DNA of 25,013 nucleotides from CAYQTE01 sp964420285 (GTDB lineage Bacteria > Planctomycetota > Phycisphaerae > Tepidisphaerales > Tepidisphaeraceae), in NCBI GenBank assembly GCA_964420285.1, contig CAYQTE010000069.1:1-25013 (forward strand), in the 5' to 3' direction. Numbering within the stretch: the first letter of the stretch is position 1; each line of letters begins with the position of its first letter. The notes beneath the pieces were generated by a model that saw only the letters and a list, made by a program, of their open reading frames with translations, was not told where the DNA came from and did no database searches. The translations under genes and the position numbers were made by a program. Shown here piece after piece: positions 7,328-15,779 of the stretch.

Positions 7328-8304
7328 GCACGATTCGGACACAAGTCTTTCCGTGCGCCTGCTGCGGGGGAAGCCGCTGCGCGTTTAAGTTTGCGACCAC
7401 ATATTCCAACGCGAATTGCGCCTGGTCGACGCCGCAGCGGACGGCCACGCAATGCGGCAGCACCAACGGCGAGCCGCTGGACACCTGGATCTACGATTCG
7501 CCCACGGCCGCTCATCAGTGGCTCTACGGCTCGACAGTGTGTGCCAGCCCCGGCGACTGCGGCGTCGCCCCGTCGCCGCCGGCAGCGCCGCCGGCGCCGG
7601 GCGGAATCGGACATTGCGCCCGGCAATGGACGGCGGTTTACGACTGCGCGACATCCACATGGACGGGCCCGACGGCCGGGGATGTCGTCTGCACCTCGGC
7701 GGATTCGCTGGGCCAGTGGACACTCACCAATTCGAGCGGCGGGACGTGTACGGCGGTGTACAACCAGGATCTGGGCCAATGTTGCGGCTCGGCGGGCGAT
7801 TGTCCGACCAATGCCACCAGCGCCCCGAGCCTGCCGGACAGTTCCGTGTGCGATTGTGGCAGCACCGGCGGCGGCGCGATCGCGTCCTGTCCGGCGAATT
7901 GCCGGGACATTACCAGTCGCTGCGGCGACAACATCACCGTGACCATCACCGGCTGCCTGGCGACCGACAGCCTGGGCAATTCGCAGAACGGATCGCACAT
8001 CCTGACTTTCGACGCCAAACTCGTCGATTGCAGCTACTCGGCCTATCGCTCCAGCGACGGCGGATTGATCCTCCAGGGCCAGTGCACCGACCTGGCCGCG
8101 TTCCATTCCCTCTATGGCGTCGGCCCGGCCAGCGGATCGGGTATCTTGTTCACGATCTACGGCCTCTATGGCACCACCAACGGCAGCGCCTTTCTCTACC
8201 CGCTGACGGCCGGTGAATGTCCACAAAACACCACGTACGCGGTATGGAGCTTTCCGACCGATCCGATACCGCCGGGCGGCTGGGGAGAATGGAGTTTCTC
8301 GTAG
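7324..8304 (+). CDS. Cysteine-rich phage-cassette protein
   Basis: This 326-residue protein carries 24 cysteines, starting with PCACCGGSRC at residues 10-19 and including QCC, VCDC and several CxxC-like spacings. The remainder is rich in Thr, Ser, Gly, Trp and Tyr (QWTLTNSSGG, ILFTIYGLYGTTNGSAF). There is no N-terminal signal peptide, so if the cysteines bind metal or form disulfides this happens after assembly or release. A Pro/Ala linker (PSPPAAPPAPGG) sits near residue 85-95. It is translationally coupled to the preceding gene through ATGA. No family is recognised; a cysteine-stabilised surface or adhesion protein of the virion is a guess. Confidence 0.65.
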   Translation: MSTIRTQVFPCACCGGSRCAFKFATTYSNANCAWSTPQRTATQCGSTNGEPLDTWIYDSPTAAHQWLYGSTVCASPGDCGVAPSPPAAPPAPGGIGHCARQWTAVYDCATSTWTGPTAGDVVCTSADSLGQWTLTNSSGGTCTAVYNQDLGQCCGSAGDCPTNATSAPSLPDSSVCDCGSTGGGAIASCPANCRDITSRCGDNITVTITGCLATDSLGNSQNGSHILTFDAKLVDCSYSAYRSSDGGLILQGQCTDLAAFHSLYGVGPASGSGILFTIYGLYGTTNGSAFLYPLTAGECPQNTTYAVWSFPTDPIPPGGWGEWSFS

Positions 8305-8319
8305 CGATTCCGCGCAACC

Positions 8320-8748
8320 ATGTCGAGAATTCCCTTTCCCATGATCGAGTGCGACCATTATGACGCCGGCCGATGCAGGATGCGATTCTACGGCGGCCAT
8401 CCCACGGCGGAGGATTGTCAAAACCGCTGCGGCGCCCGCACAAGCCGCCCGGGGCATGTCGCGTGGCGGATGGCGGATGGCAAACCCCAGCCGGTGCGAC
8501 GCCAATCGCGAGGTATTGTCGATGGCGGATTGCACAAGCTGGCTTCCGGGGCGGCCGGGCTGGCCAAATCGGCCGTCGGAGTCGATCGTGCCGCTGAAAC
8601 CGTGATCGAATCGCGGCGAGCCATCTGCAACGCCTGTCCAAATGCGCGCGTCACGCTGGGTGTCTTCCAACAATGCGGCCTGTGCGGCTGTCTGACGGCC
8701 GCAAAGACGACATTGGCCGGCGAAGAATGCCCGGCGGGGAAGTGGTAG
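8320..8748 (+). CDS. Small Cys-rich, probable zinc-binding phage protein
   Basis: This 142-residue protein has ten cysteines in two groups: an N-terminal one (ECDHYDAGRC, then DCQNRC) and a C-terminal one of the form CNAC-x12-CGLCGC-x12-CPAGKW. The C-terminal pattern, ending CPAGKW, resembles small treble-clef or ribbon-like zinc sites found in many phage structural or baseplate-adjacent proteins (recognised from memory, not searched). An ATG at 8341 is an alternative start. It is the last gene of the cassette; a dispersed repeat lies 28 bp downstream. Confidence 0.7.
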   Translation: MSRIPFPMIECDHYDAGRCRMRFYGGHPTAEDCQNRCGARTSRPGHVAWRMADGKPQPVRRQSRGIVDGGLHKLASGAAGLAKSAVGVDRAAETVIESRRAICNACPNARVTLGVFQQCGLCGCLTAAKTTLAGEECPAGKW

Positions 8749-8776
8749 CGTGTGCGTGACCGCGCCGACGCAAATG

Positions 8777-8847
8777 AACCCTCACCCCAACCCTCTCCCT
8801 GAGTACAGGGCGAGGGGGAAAGAGGGGGCAGCCGATTGGGTCACGCA
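8777..8847 (+). repeat. 71-bp dispersed element, full-length copy
   Basis: The element runs from AACCCTCACCCC through the hairpin core CCCTGAGTACAGGG to GGGTCACGCA. By direct comparison it matches the reverse complement of 22041-22111 over the same 71 bp at 65 positions. It lies in the 198-bp gap between the phage cassette and the glycosyltransferase genes; nothing else is seen in that gap. One reading frame gives NPHPNPLPEYRARG, a peptide often mis-annotated as protein. Confidence 0.9.
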
Positions 8848-8946
8848 GTCGGTGGTAACGCGATACCCCCGTTGCTCTTGGCGCGGGTCGCGATTACAAC
8901 ATAACAGCCGCTTGTCGAGGTCGATCAGCGGCGGATGGAAGGGATT

Positions 8947-10605
8947 ATGGCTGGGGAAATCCGGAAGTCCCCGGCGCAAGCTGGGCTGTTGACGGCGGGT
9001 GTTGGGGGCGATGCATCCATCGGCATGGCGGGGGGATCCCTGTGGTTTGCAATCGCCATCACGGCGGGGTTCGCGGCGATTCTGTTTCCGATCATCCTGC
9101 AGCACGCCATGTGGCGCGATGAACTGCAGGTCTGGCAATTGGTGCGAGCCCGGCCGGGGCTGGGGCAACTCCTGTTGTCGGCTCGCTACGAGGGGCATCC
9201 GATCCTGTGGTTCCTGATGGTGGATGCGGTGGCGCATCTGACGGCCGATCGGGTCGCGATGAAATTGCTTCATGCGGCGGTGGCGAGCGCGACGGTGTTC
9301 ATCGTGGCGTGGCGGGCGCCGTGGAAGCCGATTTTCCGGGCGGCGTTCGCGCTGGGGTATTTCCCGCTCTTCGAGTACGGCGTTATCAGCCGGAATTACA
9401 GCGTGGGAGTGTTACTGGGTTTCGCGGCCTGCGCGATCATCGCATCGCCGAAGCGGATTCCGCTGCTGCTGTTGGCGCTGGTGCTGCTGCTGATGACCCA
9501 GTGCAACGTGTTTGCGGGGATACTGGCGCTGGCGCTGGCGTGGGGGGCATGGGTGGAGTGGCTGGCGCGGCGGAACGAGGGTCGGGAGGAACTGCCCCGA
9601 TCGCGCATGATCATCGCGGTGGCGGTGATGGTGGTGGGCGCGTTGATCCTGGCCATCGAGCTGCGCCCGGCCTCGGATGCGGGGATGAACCAGTATTGGT
9701 ACGCGCGGTTCAATTGGTATCGTGTGGAAGCAACCACCGCCACGCTGGCTCATGTCTTCCTGCCCATTCCCGGGCGTCTCGTCCATTTCTGGGGATCCAA
9801 TCTCCTTGATCCCAGCGCGCCCGTGGGTGCGCTGGTTGCGGTTATTCTGGGAGTGGCCGCGGTCGCGGTCTCGGCGCGACGGCCGGCGGCGCTGGTCGTC
9901 GTCGTGCTGTGTTTCAGTGGCGTGCTGGGGTTCATGTACGTGAAGGTGGCGCAATGGGGCATGCGGCACCAGGGGCACATGTTCATCGCTTTTCTGATGG
10001 GCGACTGGCTTTCGCGGCAGGGCGCGCCGTGGCCGGCGCGATGGCGGGAACTGACCACACGGGTTTGCGATAAATGGGCCAATGTGCTGCTGGGCTCGCT
10101 GCTGGCGGTGCAGGCGGCGACGGGATTGTGGGCGGTCGAGCGGGACGTGCAATATCCCTTCTCGGCCGGGCGACAGACGGCGCAATATATCCAGCAGAAT
10201 TTCCCCGCGGACGTGCCGATTGTGGGGGACATGGACGCGGCGGCGTCGACGGTGGCGGGATACCTGGGCCGGTCGGTCTATTACGTCTCGGGGCATCGCG
10301 AGGGCACGTACATTATCTGGGACAAGAAGCGGAAGGATGAGCAGGTCGATCAGGACGGCGGGAAAACCTGGGCGCCCCCCGATGAAGTGATCCGCCAGGC
10401 CGAGCGCATCGCGGCACAGCGGTCCAGCGACGTGGTCATCGTGTTCAGCCAGATTCTGGATCACAATATGGACCTGGTTGCCGATCGAGTGCCGGTGCTG
10501 CCGGCCAATGTGCGGCATGTGTGGCGATCGAGCGACGCGATCGAAGCGGATGAAGTGTACGATCTGTACGTGGTTTCCAAGCCAATTGCCCAGCCGGCGC
10601 GATAG
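8947..10605 (+). CDS. GT-C-type membrane glycosyltransferase
   Basis: This 552-residue polytopic protein has about ten hydrophobic segments, the first near residues 31-53. WRDE at residues 56-59 and YEGHPILWF at 81-89 follow it, the acidic first-loop signature of GT-C / PMT-like enzymes that take sugar from a polyprenyl-phosphate donor on the outer face of the membrane. The C-terminal 150 residues form a soluble domain. GGAAGG at 8937-8942 lies close to the ATG at 8947; an in-frame ATG at 8935 would add four residues. A second GT-C gene follows after 15 bp, then a donor-synthase-like gene, so it is probably part of an envelope or protein glycosylation operon. Substrate unknown. Confidence 0.75.
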   Translation: MAGEIRKSPAQAGLLTAGVGGDASIGMAGGSLWFAIAITAGFAAILFPIILQHAMWRDELQVWQLVRARPGLGQLLLSARYEGHPILWFLMVDAVAHLTADRVAMKLLHAAVASATVFIVAWRAPWKPIFRAAFALGYFPLFEYGVISRNYSVGVLLGFAACAIIASPKRIPLLLLALVLLLMTQCNVFAGILALALAWGAWVEWLARRNEGREELPRSRMIIAVAVMVVGALILAIELRPASDAGMNQYWYARFNWYRVEATTATLAHVFLPIPGRLVHFWGSNLLDPSAPVGALVAVILGVAAVAVSARRPAALVVVVLCFSGVLGFMYVKVAQWGMRHQGHMFIAFLMGDWLSRQGAPWPARWRELTTRVCDKWANVLLGSLLAVQAATGLWAVERDVQYPFSAGRQTAQYIQQNFPADVPIVGDMDAAASTVAGYLGRSVYYVSGHREGTYIIWDKKRKDEQVDQDGGKTWAPPDEVIRQAERIAAQRSSDVVIVFSQILDHNMDLVADRVPVLPANVRHVWRSSDAIEADEVYDLYVVSKPIAQPAR

Positions 10606-10620
10606 GGCGGTTTCGGTCCG

Positions 10621-12354
10621 ATGTTTGTCACGGATGTATTTCCTGTTCCGATGATACTGGCGGGCGTGGCGGCGTGCGCGACGCGGGCCGGGCGGCGCGT
10701 GGCGCGATGGATTCGCCGCGGGGCCGAAATAGCGACGCGATCCAGGGGCATGTCGATCGTGGGCGTCGCGATTTTCGCGATTGCGGCGGCGGCGGCGTAT
10801 TCCACATGGGTGCGGCGGCCGTTGCCAGCGGTGCATGATGAGTTCAGCTATCTCCTGTCGGCCGACACATTCGCACAAGGGCGGCTGACCAACCCGACGC
10901 CGGCGATGTGGCGGCATTTGGAGACGATTCACGAGATCATGCAGCCCACGTACGCCTCGAAATACCCGCCGGGGCCGGGTTTGGTCATGGCATTGGGACA
11001 GGTGATAACGGGCCGGCCAATCGTCGGGGTGTGGCTGGCGGCGGGGGCGGGAGCGGCGGCGGTGTATTGGATGATGCTGGGATGGATGCCGCGTCGTTGG
11101 GCGCTGTTGGGGGCGCTGCTGGTGACGATGGACGGGCCGGTGTTTCAATGGAGCCAGGGATATTGGGGCGGATCACTGGCGATGGCCGGCGGGGCGCTGG
11201 TGGTGGGGGCGTGGATTCGATTGATGGAGAGGCCGAGAGTCGGGGCGGCCCTGTGGCTGGGAATCGGCACTGCGATCCTGGCGAATACCCGGCCGTTTGA
11301 AGGATTGCTCGTGCTGGCGCCGGTGCTGGCGATTCTGGGGTGGCGGTGGATATCGGGGATGAGATGGCCCGGCTCGGCGGCGGGAACGCGGTGGGCGGGA
11401 TCGACGAGGAGCGACATAAGGAGCGATATTCTGTGGCGGCTGGCGGTTCCGTGGGTGGCGGTGGCCGGCGTCAGCAGTGGCTTGATGCTCATGTACAACA
11501 AGAGCGTCACCGGCCATGCCTTGACGATGCCGTACATGATCCACGAAGAGCAGGTCGCGACGGTGCCGAGTTTCCTGTTTCAGTCGCTGCGGCCGGCGCC
11601 GGCGGCGACGGCGTACGCGTTTGACGAAATCCGCGACCAGCATCTTGTATACGAACGCAAGTTTTACGATCAGGGGCGGGCGCAGCCGGTTTCCTATCTG
11701 CTGGACAAGGTTTCCGACCTGTGCGCCGGCGGGCCGCAGTCTGGCGATGGATTTTTTGGCGGGATGGGACTGCCGTTTGCGCTGGTGGCGTTGCCGTGGT
11801 TATTGCGGCGGGATCGGCGCGCGGCATGGGCGGTGTTGATGTTGCTGCCGCTGGGGGCGGGTGTGGCGCTCGAGACGTTCATGCATTCGCACTACGTGGC
11901 GCCGGGCGTGGGCTTGGTGTTCCTGGTGCTTATGCAATCATTGCGATACTTGTGTACCTGGCAACGCGGACGGCGAGTGGGTCAGATGCTGGCGTGGGCC
12001 GTCGTATTGATCTCGGCTCATGGCGAATTCACCAGTCTGCATCAATTGGCGCACGGCATCTGGGGCGACAGGGAAATTGCCAGGCCGAGGCAGCACGTGG
12101 TCGATTTCCTGTCGCGGCAGCCCGGCAAGCAGTTGGTTCTGGTTCGCTATCCGCCCGATCACGGGCCGGAAACCGAATGGGTCTACAACGCGGCGGATAT
12201 CGACGGATCGAAGATCGTCTGGGCTCACGACCTGCCCGGCGGCAACGCCGAAATTCGCGATTATTATCGGGACCGCACGGTATGGCTGCTGGAAGTCGCA
12301 AATAAACCGGCGGCCGATATCATACCAGTGCCCTATCCATCCGATCGGCCGTAA
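10621..12354 (+). CDS. PMT-like GT-C membrane glycosyltransferase
   Basis: This 577-residue polytopic protein has a first membrane segment at about residues 45-62 followed by VHDEFSYLLSADTFAQGRLT (71-90), where Asp73-Glu74 match the GT-C acidic motif of GT39-type enzymes. KYPPGPG at 114-120 is a second typical loop. About eight more hydrophobic segments follow, then a soluble C-terminal tail (residues 480-577). It probably transfers a lipid-linked sugar to protein or glycan outside the cytoplasm. There is no clear ribosome site; ATGs at 10651 and 10750 are alternative starts. It is 15 bp downstream of the first GT-C gene, so probably cotranscribed. Confidence 0.75.
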   Translation: MFVTDVFPVPMILAGVAACATRAGRRVARWIRRGAEIATRSRGMSIVGVAIFAIAAAAAYSTWVRRPLPAVHDEFSYLLSADTFAQGRLTNPTPAMWRHLETIHEIMQPTYASKYPPGPGLVMALGQVITGRPIVGVWLAAGAGAAAVYWMMLGWMPRRWALLGALLVTMDGPVFQWSQGYWGGSLAMAGGALVVGAWIRLMERPRVGAALWLGIGTAILANTRPFEGLLVLAPVLAILGWRWISGMRWPGSAAGTRWAGSTRSDIRSDILWRLAVPWVAVAGVSSGLMLMYNKSVTGHALTMPYMIHEEQVATVPSFLFQSLRPAPAATAYAFDEIRDQHLVYERKFYDQGRAQPVSYLLDKVSDLCAGGPQSGDGFFGGMGLPFALVALPWLLRRDRRAAWAVLMLLPLGAGVALETFMHSHYVAPGVGLVFLVLMQSLRYLCTWQRGRRVGQMLAWAVVLISAHGEFTSLHQLAHGIWGDREIARPRQHVVDFLSRQPGKQLVLVRYPPDHGPETEWVYNAADIDGSKIVWAHDLPGGNAEIRDYYRDRTVWLLEVANKPAADIIPVPYPSDRP

Positions 12355-12410
12355 GATGATGACGGGCATTAACCCCGCCCGCTGCGGTTGCACAGGGAAA
12401 GGTATTGGCG

Positions 12411-13640
12411 GTGAATTCGGATATTGAATTGTCGATTATCATGCCGTGTCTGAACGAGGCTCAGACGCTGGAAACCTGCATCCGCAAGGCGCGGGGGTTT
12501 CTGGATCAGCACGGGATCAACGGCGAGATCGTGATCGGGGACAATGGGTCGACGGACGGGTCGGTCCAGATTGCCGAGCGATGCGGCGCTCGCGTCGTGC
12601 ATGTTCCGGTGCGCGGATACGGGGCGGCCTTGTATCACGCGACCATGGCGGCGCGCGGGCGGTTTATGATCATGGGGGATTCGGACGACAGCTACGATTT
12701 CACCAACCTGATGCCGTTCGTTGAGAAACTGCGCGAGGGATATGAGCTGGTGATGGGCAATCGGTTCCGCGGCGGCATGCGGCCGGGGGCGATGCCGTGG
12801 AAGAACCAGTATTTCGGTAATCCGGGGCTGACGGCGATCGGGCGGTTGTTTTTTGGCTGTCCGGTGAAGGATTTCAATTGCGGCTTGCGCGGCTATTCGC
12901 GCGAGGCGTTCGTGCGGATGGATTTGCAGACGACGGGGATGGAATACGCTTCGGAAATGGTGATCAAGGCGACGTTGATGGGACTGCGGATCACCGAAGT
13001 GCCCACGACGCTGGACCCCGACGGCCGCAAGCGTCCGCCGCACATGCGACCTTGGCGCGACGGATGGCGGAATCTGCGGTTCATGCTGCTGTACAGTCCG
13101 CGCTGGCTGTTCCTGACCCCGGGCGTGCTGCTGATGATCGCCGGGCTGGCGGGGATGGCGGTGCTGCGGCGCGGTCCGGTGAAGATCGGGCGGGTGAATT
13201 TCGATGTACACACGCTGATGTACGCGGCGGCGGCGGTGCTGATCGGATTTCAGGCCGTGAGCTTCAGTGTCTTTACGAAGGTGTTTGCGATCAGCGAGGG
13301 CCTGTTGCCGCCGGACCCGCGGGTGGCGCGCGTGGGGCGATACGTGACGTTGGAGGCCGGGCTGATCGCCGGCATGCTGCTGCTGATGCTGGGGCTGGGC
13401 GGCTCGGTATTTGCGGTGACGCACTGGGGCGGCCAGCGATTCGGCAATCTCGATCCGGAACAGATGCTGCGGCTGGTGATTCCCAGTGCGTTTGCCATCA
13501 TGCTGGGCTGTCAGGTGTTGCTGAACAGTTTCTTCCTGAGCGTGCTGGGACTGCGAGTCCGCTCGCCGGGCCGGGGCGGAGCGATCGGGGATCGCAATTC
13601 CGACGAGCCATTGGCCGAGGATCACGTCATTCACCACTGA
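12411..13640 (+). CDS. GT2 glycosyltransferase, dolichyl-phosphate mannose synthase-like
   Basis: This 409-residue protein has an N-terminal GT-A fold: IIMPCLNEAQTL at 9-20, the GDNGSTDGS loop at 43-51, and the metal-binding MGDSDDSYDF at 88-97 (DxD). It also has KDFNCGLRGYSREAF, as in polyprenyl-phosphate glycosyltransferases. From about residue 220 there are four membrane segments. It probably loads a sugar from a nucleotide donor onto polyprenyl phosphate, making the donor for the two upstream GT-C enzymes. The GTG at 12411 is preferred because AAAGG at 12398-12402 is well spaced; a TTG at 12405 is too close. Its stop overlaps tail to tail with the kinase-like gene by 10 bp. Confidence 0.85.
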   Translation: MNSDIELSIIMPCLNEAQTLETCIRKARGFLDQHGINGEIVIGDNGSTDGSVQIAERCGARVVHVPVRGYGAALYHATMAARGRFMIMGDSDDSYDFTNLMPFVEKLREGYELVMGNRFRGGMRPGAMPWKNQYFGNPGLTAIGRLFFGCPVKDFNCGLRGYSREAFVRMDLQTTGMEYASEMVIKATLMGLRITEVPTTLDPDGRKRPPHMRPWRDGWRNLRFMLLYSPRWLFLTPGVLLMIAGLAGMAVLRRGPVKIGRVNFDVHTLMYAAAAVLIGFQAVSFSVFTKVFAISEGLLPPDPRVARVGRYVTLEAGLIAGMLLLMLGLGGSVFAVTHWGGQRFGNLDPEQMLRLVIPSAFAIMLGCQVLLNSFFLSVLGLRVRSPGRGGAIGDRNSDEPLAEDHVIHH

Positions 13641-14359
13641 AGCGTTTCCAAATGCCGCTGGATATCCCCGGCGCTTTGAAAGCGTTCGAGGATCAGTGAA
13701 TCCTTCAGGCCGCGGATGATGTCCTTGACGACCTTGGGTTGGCGGGCGTATCGCTCGCGGCCGCCGACGAGGGTGTGGAAGACCTGGATGAGGTTGAGCA
13801 CGTCCTTGCGGATTTTGTCACGTGTGGGTTTGCCCAGGTCGAAGAAATCCAGAAGCTTGACTTCGAATCCGATACCCTGGCGGCGGATCATGATGTTGTC
13901 GTCGTGAATGTCGCCGTGGTACTCGCCGCGGGCGTGGATGGGCGCGATACCGCGGGCCAGAACATACAACACGTGCATGGCCTCGAAGGGGCTGAGCCGC
14001 TTGAGCGGCTGTGCGGCCAGGAATTCGCTGAGCTTGCGGCCTTCAACCAGTTCGCTGATGACGACGGTGACCTTGCGGCGGTGGACGGTGGCGGTCTCCT
14101 GGTGGTGGTATTGCAGGAGGATCGTGCAATGGCGCAGGGCGTCGAGCTTGCGGGCATAGGCGATGGCGGCCTTGCCGGTGGGATCGCGATGGGGATAGTA
14201 GAACTTGGCGGCGCGATGGATGCCGGTGGAGGTTTCGACAATTTCGTAAACCTCGCCCTCCCAGCCGCTTCCCAGCGACGCCTGCACGACGTACTTTCCG
14301 GCAAGCCGCTTGCCGACGGGAAAATCGAACCGTTTGGCCTTGCGGGCGGGTCGATACAT
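13631..14359 (-). CDS. Serine/threonine kinase-fold protein
   Basis: This 242-residue protein is a compact kinase domain without any membrane or sensor part. Visible motifs are the glycine loop LGSGWEGEVYEI at 29-40, the candidate lysine in AAKFYYP (K52), and the catalytic loop HGDIHDDN at 148-155 (D150, N155), HGD-type rather than HRD. The metal-binding motif is LLDFFDLG, with DFF (D171) in place of DFG. It is probably active or APH/lipopolysaccharide-kinase-like; the target is unknown. The ATG at 14359 is chosen because the frame upstream runs into the palindromic repeat (14483-14623). No clear ribosome site is seen. It converges on the GT2 gene, with stops overlapping by 10 bp. Confidence 0.75.
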   Translation of the reverse strand: MYRPARKAKRFDFPVGKRLAGKYVVQASLGSGWEGEVYEIVETSTGIHRAAKFYYPHRDPTGKAAIAYARKLDALRHCTILLQYHHQETATVHRRKVTVVISELVEGRKLSEFLAAQPLKRLSPFEAMHVLYVLARGIAPIHARGEYHGDIHDDNIMIRRQGIGFEVKLLDFFDLGKPTRDKIRKDVLNLIQVFHTLVGGRERYARQPKVVKDIIRGLKDSLILERFQSAGDIQRHLETLQW

Positions 14360-14482
14360 CGCCACATCATTGAACGCCCGGCGGCATCCGTCAAATAAAG
14401 GCACCCCTAACACAAGACACCGGGAGCGGACCGTTTTGGCCGCAGGCGTCGAGAGCGCCCGATTTTCCGGGAGCCTGTCTTT

Positions 14483-14623
14483 TCCTCCTCCCCTTGTACT
14501 CAGGGGGAGGACGGAGGTGGGGGTTCTTCGCCAGAGGTGCTGCCATCTCGAAGCCGCGACCGACGCCATGGCGGTCGACCCCCACCCAACCCTCCCCCTG
14601 AGTACAAGGGGAGGGGTAAGAGG
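14483..14623. repeat. Second head-to-head pair of the dispersed element
   Basis: A reversed copy at 14483-14525 and a forward copy at 14578-14623 are separated by 52 bp, the same layout and nearly the same spacing as the pair at 3426-3553. Both keep the core CCCTGAGTACAAGGG. They occupy the 421-bp region between the kinase-like gene (-) and the lipoprotein gene (+), where no other feature is evident. Confidence 0.85.
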
Positions 14624-14780
14624 TTGCTCCGCTTCGAGTTACCCTAGCCCGGAAATTCGGGCACACTCCGGGCGTCCGGCCGGCGCTGGCGGATCGACGA
14701 CGGCGGCTTGCGATGGTATGCTGCCGGGGTGAGAAGGGCCCGGCTCTCTGCCCGGCAATGGCGCATATTGGAAGTGATCC

Positions 14781-14984
14781 ATGCGGCGATTGGCGATGTT
14801 TTTGATAATCGTTGCGGCCGGGTGTTCATCCGCCCTGGACGACGGCTACGAACCGCACAAGCTCGATGCCAACAGCGACGATAGGAAGAGCTGGTATGTC
14901 CCGTCGTTCGCGCCGGAGGCTCGACCGACCGATAACTCGAATCCATACGGCGATGTCGGGCACGAAACCCCGCCGGACAGATAG
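14781..14984 (+). CDS. Small lipoprotein
   Basis: This 67-residue protein has a short basic N terminus (MRRLAM), a hydrophobic stretch and the lipobox VAAGC, with Cys15 as the lipidated residue. About 50 hydrophilic residues remain, with YEPHKL and SWYVPSFAPEARP motifs. GGAAGTGA at 14770-14777 is a good ribosome site. It should be exported and anchored to a membrane. The mature part is too short for an enzyme, and no function is recognised. It reads in the same direction as the two genes that follow. Confidence 0.8.
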   Translation: MRRLAMFLIIVAAGCSSALDDGYEPHKLDANSDDRKSWYVPSFAPEARPTDNSNPYGDVGHETPPDR

Positions 14985-15037
14985 CCGGCGCGGGCGGATA
15001 GACATTGTCGGGAGCGGATACCTAAGATTCAGGCGTC

Positions 15038-15703
15038 ATGGCAGCGACGACGATTGATCCCGAGGCCTTCATTTCCGCGGTGGAACCGCTGTTGGAATCG
15101 CAGGATCTCAAGGGAATCCACGATCTGATCGTCCATCGCTGGACGTGCGAACAACTCGAGGAATTGCTGCGGTCGTCGCATACCGACGCCAAGAAGGTCG
15201 CGATTCTGGCCGTTGGGCTGGTGGGGCGGCGCTGTTGCGTCGGCGAACTGGCCCATTTGCTTCACGACGGCGATCCGGTCGTGCATCAACTGGCCGAGCA
15301 TGCGCTGTGGTCGATATGGTTTCGATGCGGCGTTCCGGAAGCCCGCCAGGAACTTCTTCTGGGCACGCAGGCCATGAACGATCGCCAGTTCGATCAGGCC
15401 GAGATTCATTTCAACCGATCCATCGAGATCGATCCCGCGTTTGCCGAGGCGTACAACCAGCGCGCGATCGGGTATTACCTTCAGGAGCAATACGACAAAT
15501 CCATAGCCGATTGCCGGCGGGTGGTGTGGCGGATGCCGATGCACTTTGGCGCCTGGGCCGGCATGGGACATTGCCAGGCCCACGCCAATCAGATTGAGGA
15601 TGCGATTGAAAGCTATCGGAGGGCATTGTCGATCAATCCCCGGCTGGAATGCGTGCAAATGGCCATCGACGAACTGAGCCGGCGGCTGGAACAATGCGCA
15701 TAA
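15038..15703 (+). CDS. TPR-repeat protein with HEAT-like N terminus
   Basis: This 221-residue soluble protein has a helical N-terminal half (about 1-100) with the feel of HEAT repeats (AKKVAILAVGLVGRRCCVGE, then PVVHQLAEHALWSIW). Roughly three TPR units follow from about residue 108 to 210: ALYAEIHFN-type RQFDQAEIHFNRSIEIDPAF, then AYNQRAIGYYLQEQYDKSIA, then GMGHCQAHANQIEDAIESYR. Such proteins are protein-protein scaffolds; the partner is unknown. It has no signal peptide. The ribosome site is weak. It lies 53 bp after the lipoprotein gene. Confidence 0.85.
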   Translation: MAATTIDPEAFISAVEPLLESQDLKGIHDLIVHRWTCEQLEELLRSSHTDAKKVAILAVGLVGRRCCVGELAHLLHDGDPVVHQLAEHALWSIWFRCGVPEARQELLLGTQAMNDRQFDQAEIHFNRSIEIDPAFAEAYNQRAIGYYLQEQYDKSIADCRRVVWRMPMHFGAWAGMGHCQAHANQIEDAIESYRRALSINPRLECVQMAIDELSRRLEQCA

Positions 15704-15779
15704 ACGGCGGTGCTTGACCGCAAAGACGCCCAGGGCGCGGAGCAGAAGAATGGGTCGAGTGAACTGAGATGGGGCTGAC

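Noticed and set aside
7117..8673. 518-codon open frame on the - strand
   Set aside because: Complementary to two coupled + strand genes; Arg-rich shadow frame without any start signal.
8750..8992. Small open frame containing NPHPNPLPEYRARG
   Set aside because: This is the translation of the dispersed palindromic element, a common source of spurious small proteins.
9412..11148. 578-codon open frame on the - strand, His/Arg/Pro-rich
   Set aside because: Shadow of the two GT-C membrane protein genes; it spans both and has no protein-like features.
12369..13637. 422-codon open frame on the - strand
   Set aside because: Fully antisense to the GT2 gene, whose catalytic motifs are intact.
15711..15745. 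Degenerate period-9 stretch like CCGCAAAGA CGCCCAGGG CGCGGAG
   Set aside because: Resembles a common intergenic repeat motif but has only about three decayed units; too weak to call.
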